DNA of 64,000 bases from CBDFGN01 sp965247065 (GTDB taxonomy: Bacteria > Bacteroidota > Bacteroidia > Cytophagales > Cyclobacteriaceae): positions 2,232,001 to 2,296,000 of the forward strand of contig CBDFGN010000006.1 in assembly GCA_965247065.1 (NCBI GenBank), given 5' to 3'. The position numbers and the translations under genes were made by a program. This document shows, piece by piece, positions 26,151-35,486 of this stretch. Below the pieces are notes generated by a model. That model saw nothing but the letters and a program-made list of their open reading frames with translations, was not told where the DNA came from and ran no database searches. Each line of letters begins with the position of its first letter. The stretch's first letter is position 1.

Positions 26151-26157
26151 TAAGTTA
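26151..26157. repeat. Target-site duplication, left copy
   Basis: taagtta, identical to the copy at the other end of the IS982 element (27189-27195). Confidence 0.8.
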
Positions 26158-27188
26158 ACGTGAGTTCGACAATAAGGAATGATTAAAGAGCGAGAAAGAG
26201 TTGACCGGTGTCCTGGTAGTTCAATTTGATTGAGGGCTTTTTTTCGCAAAAGTTGTAAGCGATTAAAGCCGAGAAAAGGTTGGTAAGGAAATTAGTTGGG
26301 CTCCTGTGCCTGGAGTGTTCAATCTGGAAGATGTTTTTAAGTTAATCAATGATAGTCTCACAAATAGCCCTTTTACGGAGCATTATAGCATCCATGATGG
26401 GGGTTAAGGATGAGGACTTCATATTGCGTTTGAGTTTGGTTATCAGATGGACTCCGCGGAAGAACAGATTTTTAAAAAGTTCCTTACTGATGTAGCCTTT
26501 ATCACCAAAGAGCTTTCCGAATAATTTCTTAATAAACCGTTCAATTTTAAGAGGCTTTCTGTCATCCACATTGCCCGGTGTGAGCATAAAATCGATGATT
26601 TCACCCGTATCAGCAGTGATAAGATGGAGCTTAAACCCGTAGAACCATCCGATGGAACAATGGCCTCTTTTAGCTAACCCTTCAAATACTTTATGGTTAT
26701 GGATCCGTCTGTTATGACAGACCCTTAACGGAGTGCTGTCTATAAAACTTATACCTGTACACTGTCCAGTCCCTTGTGTTTTCAGATAAATAGCCATTGG
26801 CAGAAGACTTCCACTACAAAGTTCTACCATTCGGTTATAGCTTACCACATCAGGAAAGAAGGAGCGCAAGTGGCCACAAACGTATGTGTTGTAAAAGGTC
26901 TTGAAATTTCGATATCCTGAGATCTGGAACAAGACCTGTATAGTCATTACTTCGGATAAAGAAAGCTTACCAGGTTTGTTGCGCTTTTTACTTCCCAGCA
27001 ATCTTTTTTCCAATTTTGGGACAAAATCCAGACAAAAATCGTCAATGGAACAAAAAATTTCAGTAATTTTAGTAGCAGTTAACATAGGCAGAAATATTAG
27101 TTATTTTGTTGATTGTCAATGACTTAATATACTAATTTTCTGCCTTTTTTCTATCAATAAACTACTCTATTTTATATCGAACTCACGT
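26158..27188 (-). mobile_element. IS982-family insertion sequence with 7-bp target duplication
   Basis: The element of 1,031 bases has inverted ends acgtgagttcga (26158-26169) and tcgaactcacgt (27177-27188). On both sides stands the direct repeat taagtta (26151-26157 and 27189-27195), a target-site duplication of a size known for IS982 elements. It carries one transposase gene, which has a premature stop. It is inserted in intergenic DNA between the terminator at 25,990 and leuS, so no gene was disrupted. Confidence 0.85.
26183..27085 (-). pseudogene. IS982 family transposase with a nonsense codon
   Basis: The reading frame starts at 27085 (MLTATKITEIFCSIDDFC), continues through SEVMTIQVLFQISGYRNFKTFY and the DDE residues in GISFIDSTPLRVC and TPGNVDDRKPL, and then LFGDKGYISKEL. 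It stops at TAA 26342-26344 after IID, 247 residues. Beyond that stop the same frame continues for 53 codons (LKNIFQIEHSRHRS, then LFSALIAY) to a natural stop at 26183, restoring the usual length of about 300. A Glu codon (GAA or GAG) probably became TAA by one change. The truncated product lacks the last tenth or more of the catalytic fold, so this copy is unlikely to transpose. Confidence 0.85.
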
Positions 27189-27195
27189 TAAGTTA
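27189..27195. repeat. Target-site duplication, right copy
   Basis: taagtta directly after the right end of the IS982 element, matching 26151-26157. Confidence 0.8.
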
Positions 27196-27588
27196 TGCTC
27201 CAGGTATAAAGTCTGCAATGATTTGTTCCATTCAGGATCCAACTGGACTCTATTCTGGTGGATTTTTCCAAGGTTACTTTTCATGGTACCAAAACTTTCT
27301 ACCGTCCATCGACAGTTGAAAGCTATGGGTTTAATACATCCGGAGTGCCTCAGCAGGATTTGAATCCTGAGTTGATTTTGCCGGAAGAATGGCACCGCTT
27401 GCCACCAACCAATCCTACTACCCCACATCTCCTTTTCCTATTCGCACGCGGCTTATTCGGAATGGATATACCTATTAATCGGGGACAAAATCAAACCTGA
27501 TAAGTGGATAGGATCAGATTAAGCGAATTACGAGCAACCTTGCCACCAATCTTTAGCAACATTACCCGGTTCCCGGTTCTATTCTGGA
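27196..27588. other. Intergenic stretch without supported gene
   Basis: An 80-codon plus-strand frame (27258-27500) is open but shows no family, and 27340-27400 contains a small palindrome, caggatttgaatcctg, that resembles but does not fit a tRNA T-arm. No gene is called. It separates the IS982 right end from the leuS promoter. Confidence 0.4.
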
Positions 27589-27613
27589 TTGGTCTTTTTT
27601 TAACGTAATTTTG
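27589..27613 (+). promoter_or_regulatory. Candidate Bacteroidota promoter for leuS
   Basis: TTG at 27589-27591 and TAATTTTG at 27606-27613 (fits TAnnTTTG) are 17 bases apart from start to start. The -7 element is followed by GCC, and ATG 27635 lies about 15 bases beyond the likely transcription start. Confidence 0.55.
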
Positions 27614-27634
27614 CCCTCCAAAAATTGATCTTTG

Positions 27635-30355
27635 ATGGTAGATTACGATCCAGCCCAACTGGAGGCCAAATGGCAAGAATACTGGCGCGAGAACCAGGTT
27701 TTCAAGGCTGAAACCGACCCAAAGAAGCCTAAATACTATGTCCTGGACATGTTCCCTTATCCATCAGGATCGGGGCTGCATGTCGGGCACCCCTTAGGTT
27801 ACATCGCAACCGACATTGTCGCGCGCTATAAGCGAATAACTGGTTTCAATGTGCTTCACCCTATGGGATTTGATTCTTTTGGGTTACCAGCAGAGCAATT
27901 CGCTCTTAAAACCGGGCGACATCCGGCCATAACTACCGAGCAAAACGTCAAAAGATATAAACAGCAGCTGGCTATTATGGGTTTTTCCTACGAATGGGAA
28001 CGAGAGGTTAAGACCAGCGATCCCAGCTATTATAAATGGACCCAATGGATCTTCCTGAAGATATTCAATAGTTTTTTTGACAAATCCCTGGGAAAAGCGT
28101 GTCCGATAGAGGAATTGGAAATCCCCCATGGGCTGTCCCACAAGGAGCGCAACCAGTATATTGATGATCATCGCCTGGCCTATCAAGCTGAGGTCGCCGT
28201 CAATTGGTGCCCGGCGCTAGGCACGGTCCTTGCAAATGAAGAAGTTATCGGAGGTGTGAGTGAGAGAGGAGGTTATCCGGTGATTAGAAAGCCGATGAAG
28301 CAGTGGATGCTTCGAATTACCGAATACAGTGACCGCTTGCTCGATGGTTTGGAAGACTTGGATTGGCCCGAATCGATCAAAACCTCTCAGCGAAATTGGA
28401 TTGGAAAATCTACAGGGGCTGAAATCAGGTTCACTGAAAAAAGTTCAGGAGAGCCGCTCAAGGTATTTACGACGCGACCTGACACCATATTTGGAGTGAC
28501 CTATATGGTCCTTGCCCCGGAACACGCATTGGTCGATAAAATAACTACAGACAACCAAAAGGAACAGGTCGCTAATTATGGGGAGCAAGCAAGCAAAAAA
28601 AGCGACCTGGAAAGAACCGACCTGGATAAAACTAAAACGGGAGTCTTCAGCGGTGCTTTTGCGGTTAATCCTCTCAATGGCGAGGAAATTCCTATCTGGA
28701 TCTCGGATTATGTCCTCATTTCTTACGGCACCGGAGCCGTCATGGCTGTTCCGGCTCACGACCAACGGGACTTCGAATTTGCGAGCAAATTTAAGATCCC
28801 AATCAGGGAGGTGATTTCCATCTCTGGCAAACCGGTTGACAAACTGAAAGAAGCCTTCGAAGGCCATGGGTACATGCTTAATTCCGGGGAGTATGATGGA
28901 CTGACCAACAAAGAGTTTACCCGGGAAATCCTTCAAATGATTGAAGAGAATGATTTTGGCAAGGCATTAGTAAACTATAAGCTCAGGGATTGGATATTCA
29001 CCCGACAGCGCTACTGGGGCGAGCCCATTCCGGTGATTCATTGCCAGGATGGCCAGACCGTAGCAATACCGGAGGCCGATCTACCTCTGATTTTGCCTGA
29101 GGTCGAATCATACGAACCATCCTCCGATGGCGAATCCCCGTTGGCCAACCAAAAAGATTGGGTGATGACCTCGTGCAATGGGTCCGGATCTGGAAAAAGA
29201 GAGACCAACACCATGCCCCAATGGGCTGGATCATGCTGGTATTACATTCGCTTCCTCGATCCTCATAACGACCAGGAATTTGCGTCCCCAGAGGCAATTA
29301 ATTATTGGATGCCCGTTGACCTTTATGTTGGCGGAGCCGAGCACGCAGTTTTGCATCTTTTGTACTCCAGATTCTGGCACAAAGTGCTCTATGACTTGGG
29401 TTTCGTTAACACCAATGAACCGTTTAGGAAGCTGATCAACCAGGGAATGATCCATGGAAGATCCAGTTTTGTCTATCGCATCAAGGACAGCAACACCTAC
29501 GTGTCTTACAATCTGAAAGGCGACCACGAATTCACCCGGATGCATGTTGACGTCAATATTGTTCGCGACGATGAGTTAGACCTTCAGGCGTTCAAGGATT
29601 TGAGGCCCGAGAATGCCAATGCCGACTTCCTGTTGGAAGATGGCAAATATCTGTGCGGAACCGAAGTGGAGAAAATGTCAAAGTCACTTCAAAACGTTGT
29701 ATCACCGGACGATCTGATTGGCCGTTACGGAGCGGACACGTTCCGATTGTATGAAATGTTCTTGGGTCCCTTGGAACAATATAAACCCTGGAACACCAAT
29801 GGGATTGATGGGGTGTTTAGATTCATTAAGAAATTCTGGAGGCTATTCCATGATGATTCCGGAAATTTTGCCGTAATGGATGAGGAAGCCAACCAAGATG
29901 AACTACGAGTGGTACATAGAACCATTAAGAAAGTCAGGGATGATATTGAAAGATTCTCCTTCAATACTGCTGTAAGCACCTTTATGATCTGTACAAATGA
30001 ACTTTCAGCGTTAGGCTGTAAAAAGCGGATCGTCCTGGAACCACTTGTTATCACAATTTCTACCTTTGCACCTCATCTGGCTGAGGAACTTTGGCAAAAG
30101 TTGGGGCACGAAGAGTCTATTTCCAAAACCACCTACCCAACTTACAATGAAGAATTTATTCAGGATAAAAGCTTCGAATATCCGGTAAGCGTGAACGGAA
30201 AGCTACGGGTCAAAATGACCTTTCCTGTTGATCTGCCCAACCAGGAAATCGAAAAGCTAGTATTGGAATCCGAGCAGGTTCAGAAATGGACCGGGGGCAA
30301 GGCGCCTAAGAAGGTAATAATCGTTCGGCAGAGGATCGTTAACGTGGTGGTTTAG
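27635..30355 (+). CDS. leuS: Leucyl-tRNA synthetase
   Basis: A 906-residue class I synthetase that charges tRNA-Leu. The HIGH signature is HVGH (about residues 49-52), the KMSKS signature is EKMSKSLQNVV (about 679-684), and the CP1 editing domain has FTTRPDTIFGVTYMVLAPEH and GTGAVMAVPAHDQRDFEFA. WYYIRFLDP, the tRNA-anchoring helices and the C-terminal domain are all present. The family-typical extra segment in the catalytic part is present too. TTG 27632 precedes ATG 27635, which is preferred. It ends overlapping the stop of the convergent lipoprotein gene by 4 bases. Confidence 0.97.
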   Translation: MVDYDPAQLEAKWQEYWRENQVFKAETDPKKPKYYVLDMFPYPSGSGLHVGHPLGYIATDIVARYKRITGFNVLHPMGFDSFGLPAEQFALKTGRHPAITTEQNVKRYKQQLAIMGFSYEWEREVKTSDPSYYKWTQWIFLKIFNSFFDKSLGKACPIEELEIPHGLSHKERNQYIDDHRLAYQAEVAVNWCPALGTVLANEEVIGGVSERGGYPVIRKPMKQWMLRITEYSDRLLDGLEDLDWPESIKTSQRNWIGKSTGAEIRFTEKSSGEPLKVFTTRPDTIFGVTYMVLAPEHALVDKITTDNQKEQVANYGEQASKKSDLERTDLDKTKTGVFSGAFAVNPLNGEEIPIWISDYVLISYGTGAVMAVPAHDQRDFEFASKFKIPIREVISISGKPVDKLKEAFEGHGYMLNSGEYDGLTNKEFTREILQMIEENDFGKALVNYKLRDWIFTRQRYWGEPIPVIHCQDGQTVAIPEADLPLILPEVESYEPSSDGESPLANQKDWVMTSCNGSGSGKRETNTMPQWAGSCWYYIRFLDPHNDQEFASPEAINYWMPVDLYVGGAEHAVLHLLYSRFWHKVLYDLGFVNTNEPFRKLINQGMIHGRSSFVYRIKDSNTYVSYNLKGDHEFTRMHVDVNIVRDDELDLQAFKDLRPENANADFLLEDGKYLCGTEVEKMSKSLQNVVSPDDLIGRYGADTFRLYEMFLGPLEQYKPWNTNGIDGVFRFIKKFWRLFHDDSGNFAVMDEEANQDELRVVHRTIKKVRDDIERFSFNTAVSTFMICTNELSALGCKKRIVLEPLVITISTFAPHLAEELWQKLGHEESISKTTYPTYNEEFIQDKSFEYPVSVNGKLRVKMTFPVDLPNQEIEKLVLESEQVQKWTGGKAPKKVIIVRQRIVNVVV

Positions 30356-31065
30356 GGTTCTTCCTCCTTCTCCTCAGATCCTGCCTCTTTTCGTTTCTTC
30401 TTTTTTCCAAACCCTCCCAACAGCCCCTTTTTCTTCTTGGGTTTCGCAGCAGCAACTTGTTCTTCTATTCGTTCTTGTTCTACCTGTCCGTCCCCTACTT
30501 GTTCCGGTTCCGCTTGTGGTGGAGGACCCTTCTTATCTTCTTTTTCGGTCTTTTCCTTTTTCTTTTTTGAGCCCTGGCCTTCCTCAGCAGCCTTTAGATA
30601 TTCACCAAAAAGTCGATCATAGGTAGCTTGCTCCACATTACGGTTCTCCTTGATCTTGTAATCAGCCTGTGAATCGGGTTTCCCGGTGTCCTGTTGCTCC
30701 CGTGCCGTCGTGTCGGAAACTTCTCCCAGTTCTTCCCTAACATCGATCTGCTCGTCGGCGCTGCCCACCGAATCCAGAGTCGATTCTCTGGCGAAAAGCA
30801 ACTCTCTTTCCACCATTTTGAATTCCTCTAGTTTTTGGAGATAGGGCAGTACTGGAGACTGGCTCACAACTCCGAAACTGCTTTTCCTTACATTGTAGTC
30901 AACCCTGGGCAAAGTATCCTCACCAAAAGGGCTGAACATAAGGTCCCGCTGGCGTTCATCCAGAACGTAAAATGACTGAAACGCAGGACATATTTTATCC
31001 CTGCAGCTGCTTAGGCTAAGCAGGATAAGGCCGCAGAGAGCTACATAACGGTATTCGGACCTCAA
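30352..31065 (-). CDS. Lipoprotein with lysine/glutamate-rich C-terminal tail
   Basis: A 237-residue exported protein of unknown role. It begins with a signal peptide and lipobox LSSC (residue 21), then a Pro-poor middle rich in charged residues, and ends in a long low-complexity tail. The tail alternates Lys-rich blocks (KKKKEKTEKEDKK, KPKKKKGLL, GKKKKRKE) with Glu/Gln-rich spacers and ends EEKEEEP. Such tails suggest an extended, flexible anchor or nucleic-acid-like binding, but this is inference. It starts at TTG 31065; the 3' end is convergent with leuS. Confidence 0.65.
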   Translation of the reverse strand: MRSEYRYVALCGLILLSLSSCRDKICPAFQSFYVLDERQRDLMFSPFGEDTLPRVDYNVRKSSFGVVSQSPVLPYLQKLEEFKMVERELLFARESTLDSVGSADEQIDVREELGEVSDTTAREQQDTGKPDSQADYKIKENRNVEQATYDRLFGEYLKAAEEGQGSKKKKEKTEKEDKKGPPPQAEPEQVGDGQVEQERIEEQVAAAKPKKKKGLLGGFGKKKKRKEAGSEEKEEEP

Positions 31066-31309
31066 AAAGCTTTGAATTTGATTGATTGGTTTATTAACGA
31101 AGAAAGGGCAGTCAAGATTTTAATGCCCTAAAATATAGGTTTATTCAGACTAATGAAAATCAACAGCCATTTCTTGTCCTCCTGGTTAATAAGAAAGGGG
31201 TCGGAATCTGCCTCTCTTATCGCCACCGTCCCCTTTTGGGTCAATTCCCTAGGGAAAAGGTTTGGGAGTGTTAAGCGCAGGCGTTCAGGCCGTGGAACCT
31301 CATAAGAGG

Positions 31310-32011
31310 TTATTTAGCCAGTAATGCATCAACAACCGGGGCAATTGCATCGATCCATAAGCCGTACATTTTGGCCGACGGGTGCAACTGATCGTTTGCC
31401 GTGAGATCGGGATCCATCGCCGCTTTCCTGGAGATGTCGGTAATATTGATAAACATTACCTGCCTTTCTCCACAAAGCTGCCCGGCAACGGCATTGTACT
31501 CATCCAGTTCCTTGCTAATTTTCAAAGGGTCTTTGGATTGGCCAAATGGGGTCGCTCCGTAGTCAGGTATTGAGACCACAAAAATCCGACCCTTATTATT
31601 CTCAGCAAAATGTAAAGCCCGATCCAATAGCTGATCAAACTCCTTCCTATATTGTTCTACCGGATATCCTCGATACTGATTGTTTACCCCAATCAGTAAC
31701 GAGACCAAATCGTAAGTACCCTCAAGTTTCTCCTTGAGGATGCCTTGGATCAATTCATCGGTTGTCCATCCAGTGGTGGCGATTATCCTGGGTGGGGCCA
31801 GGATCGATTGGCTAGAATTCATCCTGAGAACTAGCTGATTAGGCCAATTTCCTGACGCCGGTACACTTTCCCCAATGGTATAGCTATCTCCCAAAGCCAG
31901 ATATGATAGTTGCACTAAATTCCCTTTTTGTGCCATCACCGAAGTAGTCAGGATTAACATGAGCGGGTAAAAGTATAAAAACCGCACCATCCAGCGTTTA
32001 GCGTCCTTCAA
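31310..32011 (-). CDS. SGNH/GDSL hydrolase family protein
   Basis: A 233-residue exported esterase-like protein. A signal peptide ends TSVMAQK. The SGNH blocks follow: block I with the nucleophile Ser in ALGDSYTIGE, block II Gly region, block III with Asn in LIGVNNQYRG, and block V with DxxH in DQLHPSAKMYG. These residues form the catalytic set of GDSL esterases. Substrates in this family include acyl or acetyl groups on lipids and glycans. Its 5' part overlaps the 3' end of the neighbouring MmcQ gene (14 bases), so they are cotranscribed. Confidence 0.85.
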   Translation of the reverse strand: MKDAKRWMVRFLYFYPLMLILTTSVMAQKGNLVQLSYLALGDSYTIGESVPASGNWPNQLVLRMNSSQSILAPPRIIATTGWTTDELIQGILKEKLEGTYDLVSLLIGVNNQYRGYPVEQYRKEFDQLLDRALHFAENNKGRIFVVSIPDYGATPFGQSKDPLKISKELDEYNAVAGQLCGERQVMFINITDISRKAAMDPDLTANDQLHPSAKMYGLWIDAIAPVVDALLAK

Positions 32012-32354
32012 TTGAGTTACTGGCGGATTTTGGCAATCCCTTTATGACCAAATCATAGGATTGATCCACCAGGTCGCGGATGAAAGAGTCGGGGATCGTC
32101 GAATCCATCCGGATCGTATTCCAGTGCTTCTTGTTGAGGTGATACCCGGGACTGACCGCTGGATACAGCTCTCTAAGAGTTAAGGCCTTTGCAGGGTCGC
32201 ATTTTAGGCTTACAGAATCAAAATTCTGGACATGGGTCAAAGCAAACATTTTCCCAAGAACCTTAAAGACCAAAACATTTTCGTCAAAAGGTAGTTCTTC
32301 GGTTACTTTCTTTTTTGCCAAGCAGTAATTCCGAAAATCCTCGATATTCATCAA
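31998..32354 (-). CDS. MmcQ/YjbR family DNA-binding protein
   Basis: A 118-residue protein of the MmcQ/YjbR family. The conserved pattern starts NIEDFRNYCLAKKKVTEELPFDENVLVFKVLGKMF and includes VSLKCDP, YHLNKKHWNTI and the C-terminal IRDLVDQSYDLVIKGLPK. The fold resembles a CyaY-like alpha/beta protein that may bind DNA. It overlaps the DUF6728-like gene by 4 bases and the SGNH gene by 14 bases. The cellular function is unclear. Confidence 0.88.
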   Translation of the reverse strand: MMNIEDFRNYCLAKKKVTEELPFDENVLVFKVLGKMFALTHVQNFDSVSLKCDPAKALTLRELYPAVSPGYHLNKKHWNTIRMDSTIPDSFIRDLVDQSYDLVIKGLPKSASNSIEGR

Positions 32355-32542
32355 ATAAAGCGGCGGACAATCAAGAAAATCACCCCTAGTAGAAAGATTA
32401 TTATGGAGATGCGATTGATGCCGTGCATGACCTTGATGTTGAAATTAGTAGGTCGATTGGGATCCTTTTTCCTAAAGAAATAACCAAAAACCTCTCCCAT
32501 TTGCAAGTAATCTTTAATCGAATTGCGGTCTTTTTCTGACAT
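32351..32542 (-). CDS. Small DUF6728-like membrane protein
   Basis: A 63-residue protein with a polar N-terminus (YLQMGEVFGYFFRKKDPNRPTNFN) and one C-terminal membrane helix (ISIIIFLLGVIFLIVRRF). It matches the pattern of the DUF6728 family of Bacteroidota as I recall it. It lies 7 bases after the ispG stop and overlaps the MmcQ gene by 4 bases, so it is cotranscribed with both. The function is unknown. Confidence 0.75.
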   Translation of the reverse strand: MSEKDRNSIKDYLQMGEVFGYFFRKKDPNRPTNFNIKVMHGINRISIIIFLLGVIFLIVRRFI

Positions 32543-32549
32543 AACTAGG

Positions 32550-34547
32550 CTAGTTAGCGGCTATAGCAATTGGGTCAATCCAGTTGCCATCATTTTTGAT
32601 GATCTCAATCAGTTCATCTACGGCGTCCTTTGAAGGAACGGCCTTCTTGACCACCTCTTGACCTTTATATAAAGTGATTTTTCCTTTTCCTGAACCGACG
32701 TATCCATAGTCCGCATCGGCCATCTCCCCAGGACCGTTCACGATACAACCCATGATACCAATTTTGACCCCTTTGAGATGATCCGTGAGTTTCCGGATCT
32801 TCGCGGTTGTTGCTTGTAGATCAAAAAGAGTTCTTCCACACGAGGGGCAAGAAATGTATTCTGTCTTGGTCATTCTCGTTCGAGCCGCCTGCAGAATTCC
32901 AAACGACAGGTCGTTTAATAATTTCAGGGGTCTAATCGCTTCATGTGGATCGTGGGATTCCAAGTGATCACACGTAATCATCACTCCATCTCCGTATCCG
33001 TCAATCAACAAGCCGCCTACATCGGTTGCTGAGTACAGCTGTAGTTGATCTGACTTCAGGTTAGCATAATGGCGGTGAAGAATAACTGGCAACTCGATCT
33101 CTTTGTGCACCAATTCAAAAAAGAACCTTCGTTGCTCAGCCAATCCATGCAGGTTGTCCGTACCCAGAATCAAAACGACTCGGGTGGACTCATCTAAAAT
33201 CCGGATCACCCCCGAGCTAAGATCGGAAGCAGAAAGATAAAGGAAATTCAGTTCTTGGTGCCGCTCCGTATTCACAATCCAAGCTTCCCTGGTGAAAAGT
33301 GGATACTTGGTTGCCTTTTCTGGATCCAGCTCCCAGGTTTCGTAATCAAGGATCTCCCGCAATCCGTTAGGCAGCATAAAAGGCACAGCCACTTTGCCTG
33401 AGTATATGTAATCTGAGCCAAGGTCATTCATCTTCCATTTGTCCAACTCCGCAACGTAGTAATGACCGAGGTCTTCGAGATCTGCATACTCTTCGATCGA
33501 GAAATTGCTGGCGTCAACGATCACCCGGGGTACGTTCAAATCCCCAATGCTTCCCACCTCGGCTGTGCTCCTTCGGCTATACGCAAACGGATTGGTTGGC
33601 TGTTCCTGGATAGGTTGTATGAAGGTGTGCGGGGAACGTGTTTCGTACCTCTTGACCAGTTCCTTAGCTACCGGAGCTTCGAACTCAGGCTCCTCTGTCA
33701 ATGAAACCCGGACTGTATCCCCTAACCCATCCTCAAGCAAAGCCCCAATCCCAACGGCCGATTTGATTCTTCCATCCTCACCCTCTCCTGCCTCGGTAAC
33801 TCCCAAATGCAGGGGATACGCCTGAAGGCTTTCTTCTTCCAGGCGATTTATCAACATCCGGTAGGCCTGAACCATTACCAGGGTATTGCTGGCTTTCATT
33901 GAAAGCACTATATCATAATAGCCTAAATCCTCACAAATCCTGAGGAATTCCAAGGCCGACTCGACCATGCCCAAAGGCGTGTCCCCATACCTTGACATGA
34001 TCCGGTCCGATAATGATCCGTGATTGGTGCCGATACGCATTGCTGTTCCGTACTCCTTGCAAATCTTGACCAGGGGAGTGAAACGCTCCCGAATTCGATC
34101 TATTTCTTTTTGATAAGATTCGTCATCGTATTCAATGATCTGGAACTTCTTTCTATCTGCATAATTCCCAGGATTTATTCTGACTTTTTCGACGATCCGG
34201 GCAGCTGTTTCGGCGGCGTTTGGTGTAAAGTGAATATCGGCAATCAAGGGCACCTGAAAGCCCCGATTTCGTAATTCCCGCTTAATTTCCGCCAGATTCT
34301 TAGCCTCATTCAAACTCGGCGCGGTTATCCGTACATACTCGCACCCTGCCTCTATCATTCTAATCGCTTGATCCACTGACCCTTTTGTGTCCATGGTATC
34401 GACGGTGGTCATTGACTGTATCCTAATCGGATTTTCGTCACCTACAGGCAGCTCTCCAATGTAGACCACCTTGGTTTTCCTCCTGGAATAGGAAGTAAGG
34501 CTGCTGCAGTAGGCCAATTTGGACTGAAGATCCGTAGGAGTATTCAT
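32550..34547 (-). CDS. ispG: 4-hydroxy-3-methylbut-2-en-1-yl diphosphate synthase, long form
   Basis: A 665-residue iron-sulfur enzyme of the MEP isoprenoid pathway. The N-terminal barrel has VYIGELPVG, IRIQSMTTVDT and RIGTNHGSLSDR. A large insertion domain (about residues 270-540) is typical of Bacteroidota and Chlamydiae/plants. The C-terminal domain has the three cluster Cys residues, two in SCPSCGRTLFDLQ and one in MGCIVNGPGEMADADYGYVG, with the Glu that completes the site. The family-specific length is normal for this phylum. It heads the group with the DUF6728-like and MmcQ genes. Confidence 0.95.
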   Translation of the reverse strand: MNTPTDLQSKLAYCSSLTSYSRRKTKVVYIGELPVGDENPIRIQSMTTVDTMDTKGSVDQAIRMIEAGCEYVRITAPSLNEAKNLAEIKRELRNRGFQVPLIADIHFTPNAAETAARIVEKVRINPGNYADRKKFQIIEYDDESYQKEIDRIRERFTPLVKICKEYGTAMRIGTNHGSLSDRIMSRYGDTPLGMVESALEFLRICEDLGYYDIVLSMKASNTLVMVQAYRMLINRLEEESLQAYPLHLGVTEAGEGEDGRIKSAVGIGALLEDGLGDTVRVSLTEEPEFEAPVAKELVKRYETRSPHTFIQPIQEQPTNPFAYSRRSTAEVGSIGDLNVPRVIVDASNFSIEEYADLEDLGHYYVAELDKWKMNDLGSDYIYSGKVAVPFMLPNGLREILDYETWELDPEKATKYPLFTREAWIVNTERHQELNFLYLSASDLSSGVIRILDESTRVVLILGTDNLHGLAEQRRFFFELVHKEIELPVILHRHYANLKSDQLQLYSATDVGGLLIDGYGDGVMITCDHLESHDPHEAIRPLKLLNDLSFGILQAARTRMTKTEYISCPSCGRTLFDLQATTAKIRKLTDHLKGVKIGIMGCIVNGPGEMADADYGYVGSGKGKITLYKGQEVVKKAVPSKDAVDELIEIIKNDGNWIDPIAIAAN

Positions 34548-34559
34548 GACATCAATTTA

Positions 34560-34567
34560 CAAAGATA
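34560..34567 (-). promoter_or_regulatory. Candidate -7 element for ispG
   Basis: The minus strand reads TATCTTTG, fitting TAnnTTTG. An upstream match at the -33 position is weak, and the likely start would be only 6-7 bases from ATG 34547. Confidence 0.35.
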
Positions 34568-34699
34568 AGGCACAAGACGTCAGCTTGAATAATTGAAAAA
34601 AGTCATTTATGGTTTTAACCGGCCAAATCTTATTGCCGCTGTTGACGAAATAACCTAGTCGCGGACAACAACACTCTTCCAAAGCTAAATGCAACCAGT

Positions 34700-35407
34700 C
34701 TAAATGTCACCAAGTTGGGGCCGAATAACTATTTCCTCTACTACCGTTGAGTCGGACAAACAATAGGCCGACCATACGGCCTTGGCAATATCCTCCGGTT
34801 TTATGAATCTTTCTTCCGGAATATCCACCCCGTCCCAGCTCGGAGTTTTGACCGCTCCCGGAAGGACGGCGGTTACACGCACCCCATGAACCCGCATTTC
34901 CTGACGAAGACACTTGCTGAAACCCAACAAAGCAAATTTGGATATAGTGTACGAACTTCCCTGGGGATAGGCGCCGAGACTGGCAATGGAGCAAATGTTA
35001 AAGACATACCCTCGTTTTAGGTCCATCATTGGCCTGATAATGCCCCTTGTCAGGTAGTAAGCCGAATAAAGATTAGTATCTATCATTTTTTCAAGATTGC
35101 CTTGTATTTCGGAGTGGATCTCCCCGGGCAGGAACACCCCGGCATTATTGATTAATACGTCCACACTAGATGCGTTCTGCCTGACTGAGTTTATGAAGGA
35201 GTCTGTCTCCCTTCTTTTTGAGAGATCCGCAGTAAACCCTAAGAACCGAATATTCGGATTAAGTTTGACCATTTCGGCCTTCAAGGATTCCAGATCCCCT
35301 TGACTTCGCGAGCATGAAATTATGTCAAAGCCCTCTTGAGCAAACCGATGAACCAAAGCCCTTCCAATGCCCCTGGTACCTCCGGTGATCACCGCCTTTT
35401 TTTCCAT
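34700..35407 (-). CDS. Short-chain dehydrogenase/reductase, 3-oxoacyl-ACP reductase-like
   Basis: A 235-residue NAD(P)-dependent classical SDR. The cofactor loop is GGTRGIGRA (TGxxxGxG form), the NNAGV motif follows, the catalytic Ser lies in NICSIASLG and the Tyr-Lys pair in SSYTISKFALLG (YxxxK). The C-terminal PGAVKTPSWDG region is typical. Likely roles include reduction of a ketone or a sugar; sepiapterin-like and fatty-acid-like enzymes share the pattern. It is divergent from mlaE by 79 bases, a likely shared control region, though no strong promoter match was found there. Confidence 0.9.
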   Translation of the reverse strand: MEKKAVITGGTRGIGRALVHRFAQEGFDIISCSRSQGDLESLKAEMVKLNPNIRFLGFTADLSKRRETDSFINSVRQNASSVDVLINNAGVFLPGEIHSEIQGNLEKMIDTNLYSAYYLTRGIIRPMMDLKRGYVFNICSIASLGAYPQGSSYTISKFALLGFSKCLRQEMRVHGVRVTAVLPGAVKTPSWDGVDIPEERFIKPEDIAKAVWSAYCLSDSTVVEEIVIRPQLGDI

Positions 35408-35486
35408 AAACCTCGATTTTATTTATTATTTTTCCCTCCTCAAAAATGGCAATTAAATGCTTTCATATAGCCAATAATTCTAACAA

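Noticed and set aside
27340..27400. tRNA-like T-arm (caggatttgaatcctg) in front of leuS
   Set aside because: A T-arm needs GGTTCRANYCC with a 5-bp stem; here an extra base breaks the stem, and no matching D-arm, anticodon arm or acceptor pair was found.
27258..27500. 80-codon plus-strand ORF between the IS982 element and leuS
   Set aside because: No recognised family, no signal peptide and no promoter; protein-like pattern is weak, and the frame is open upstream without start logic.
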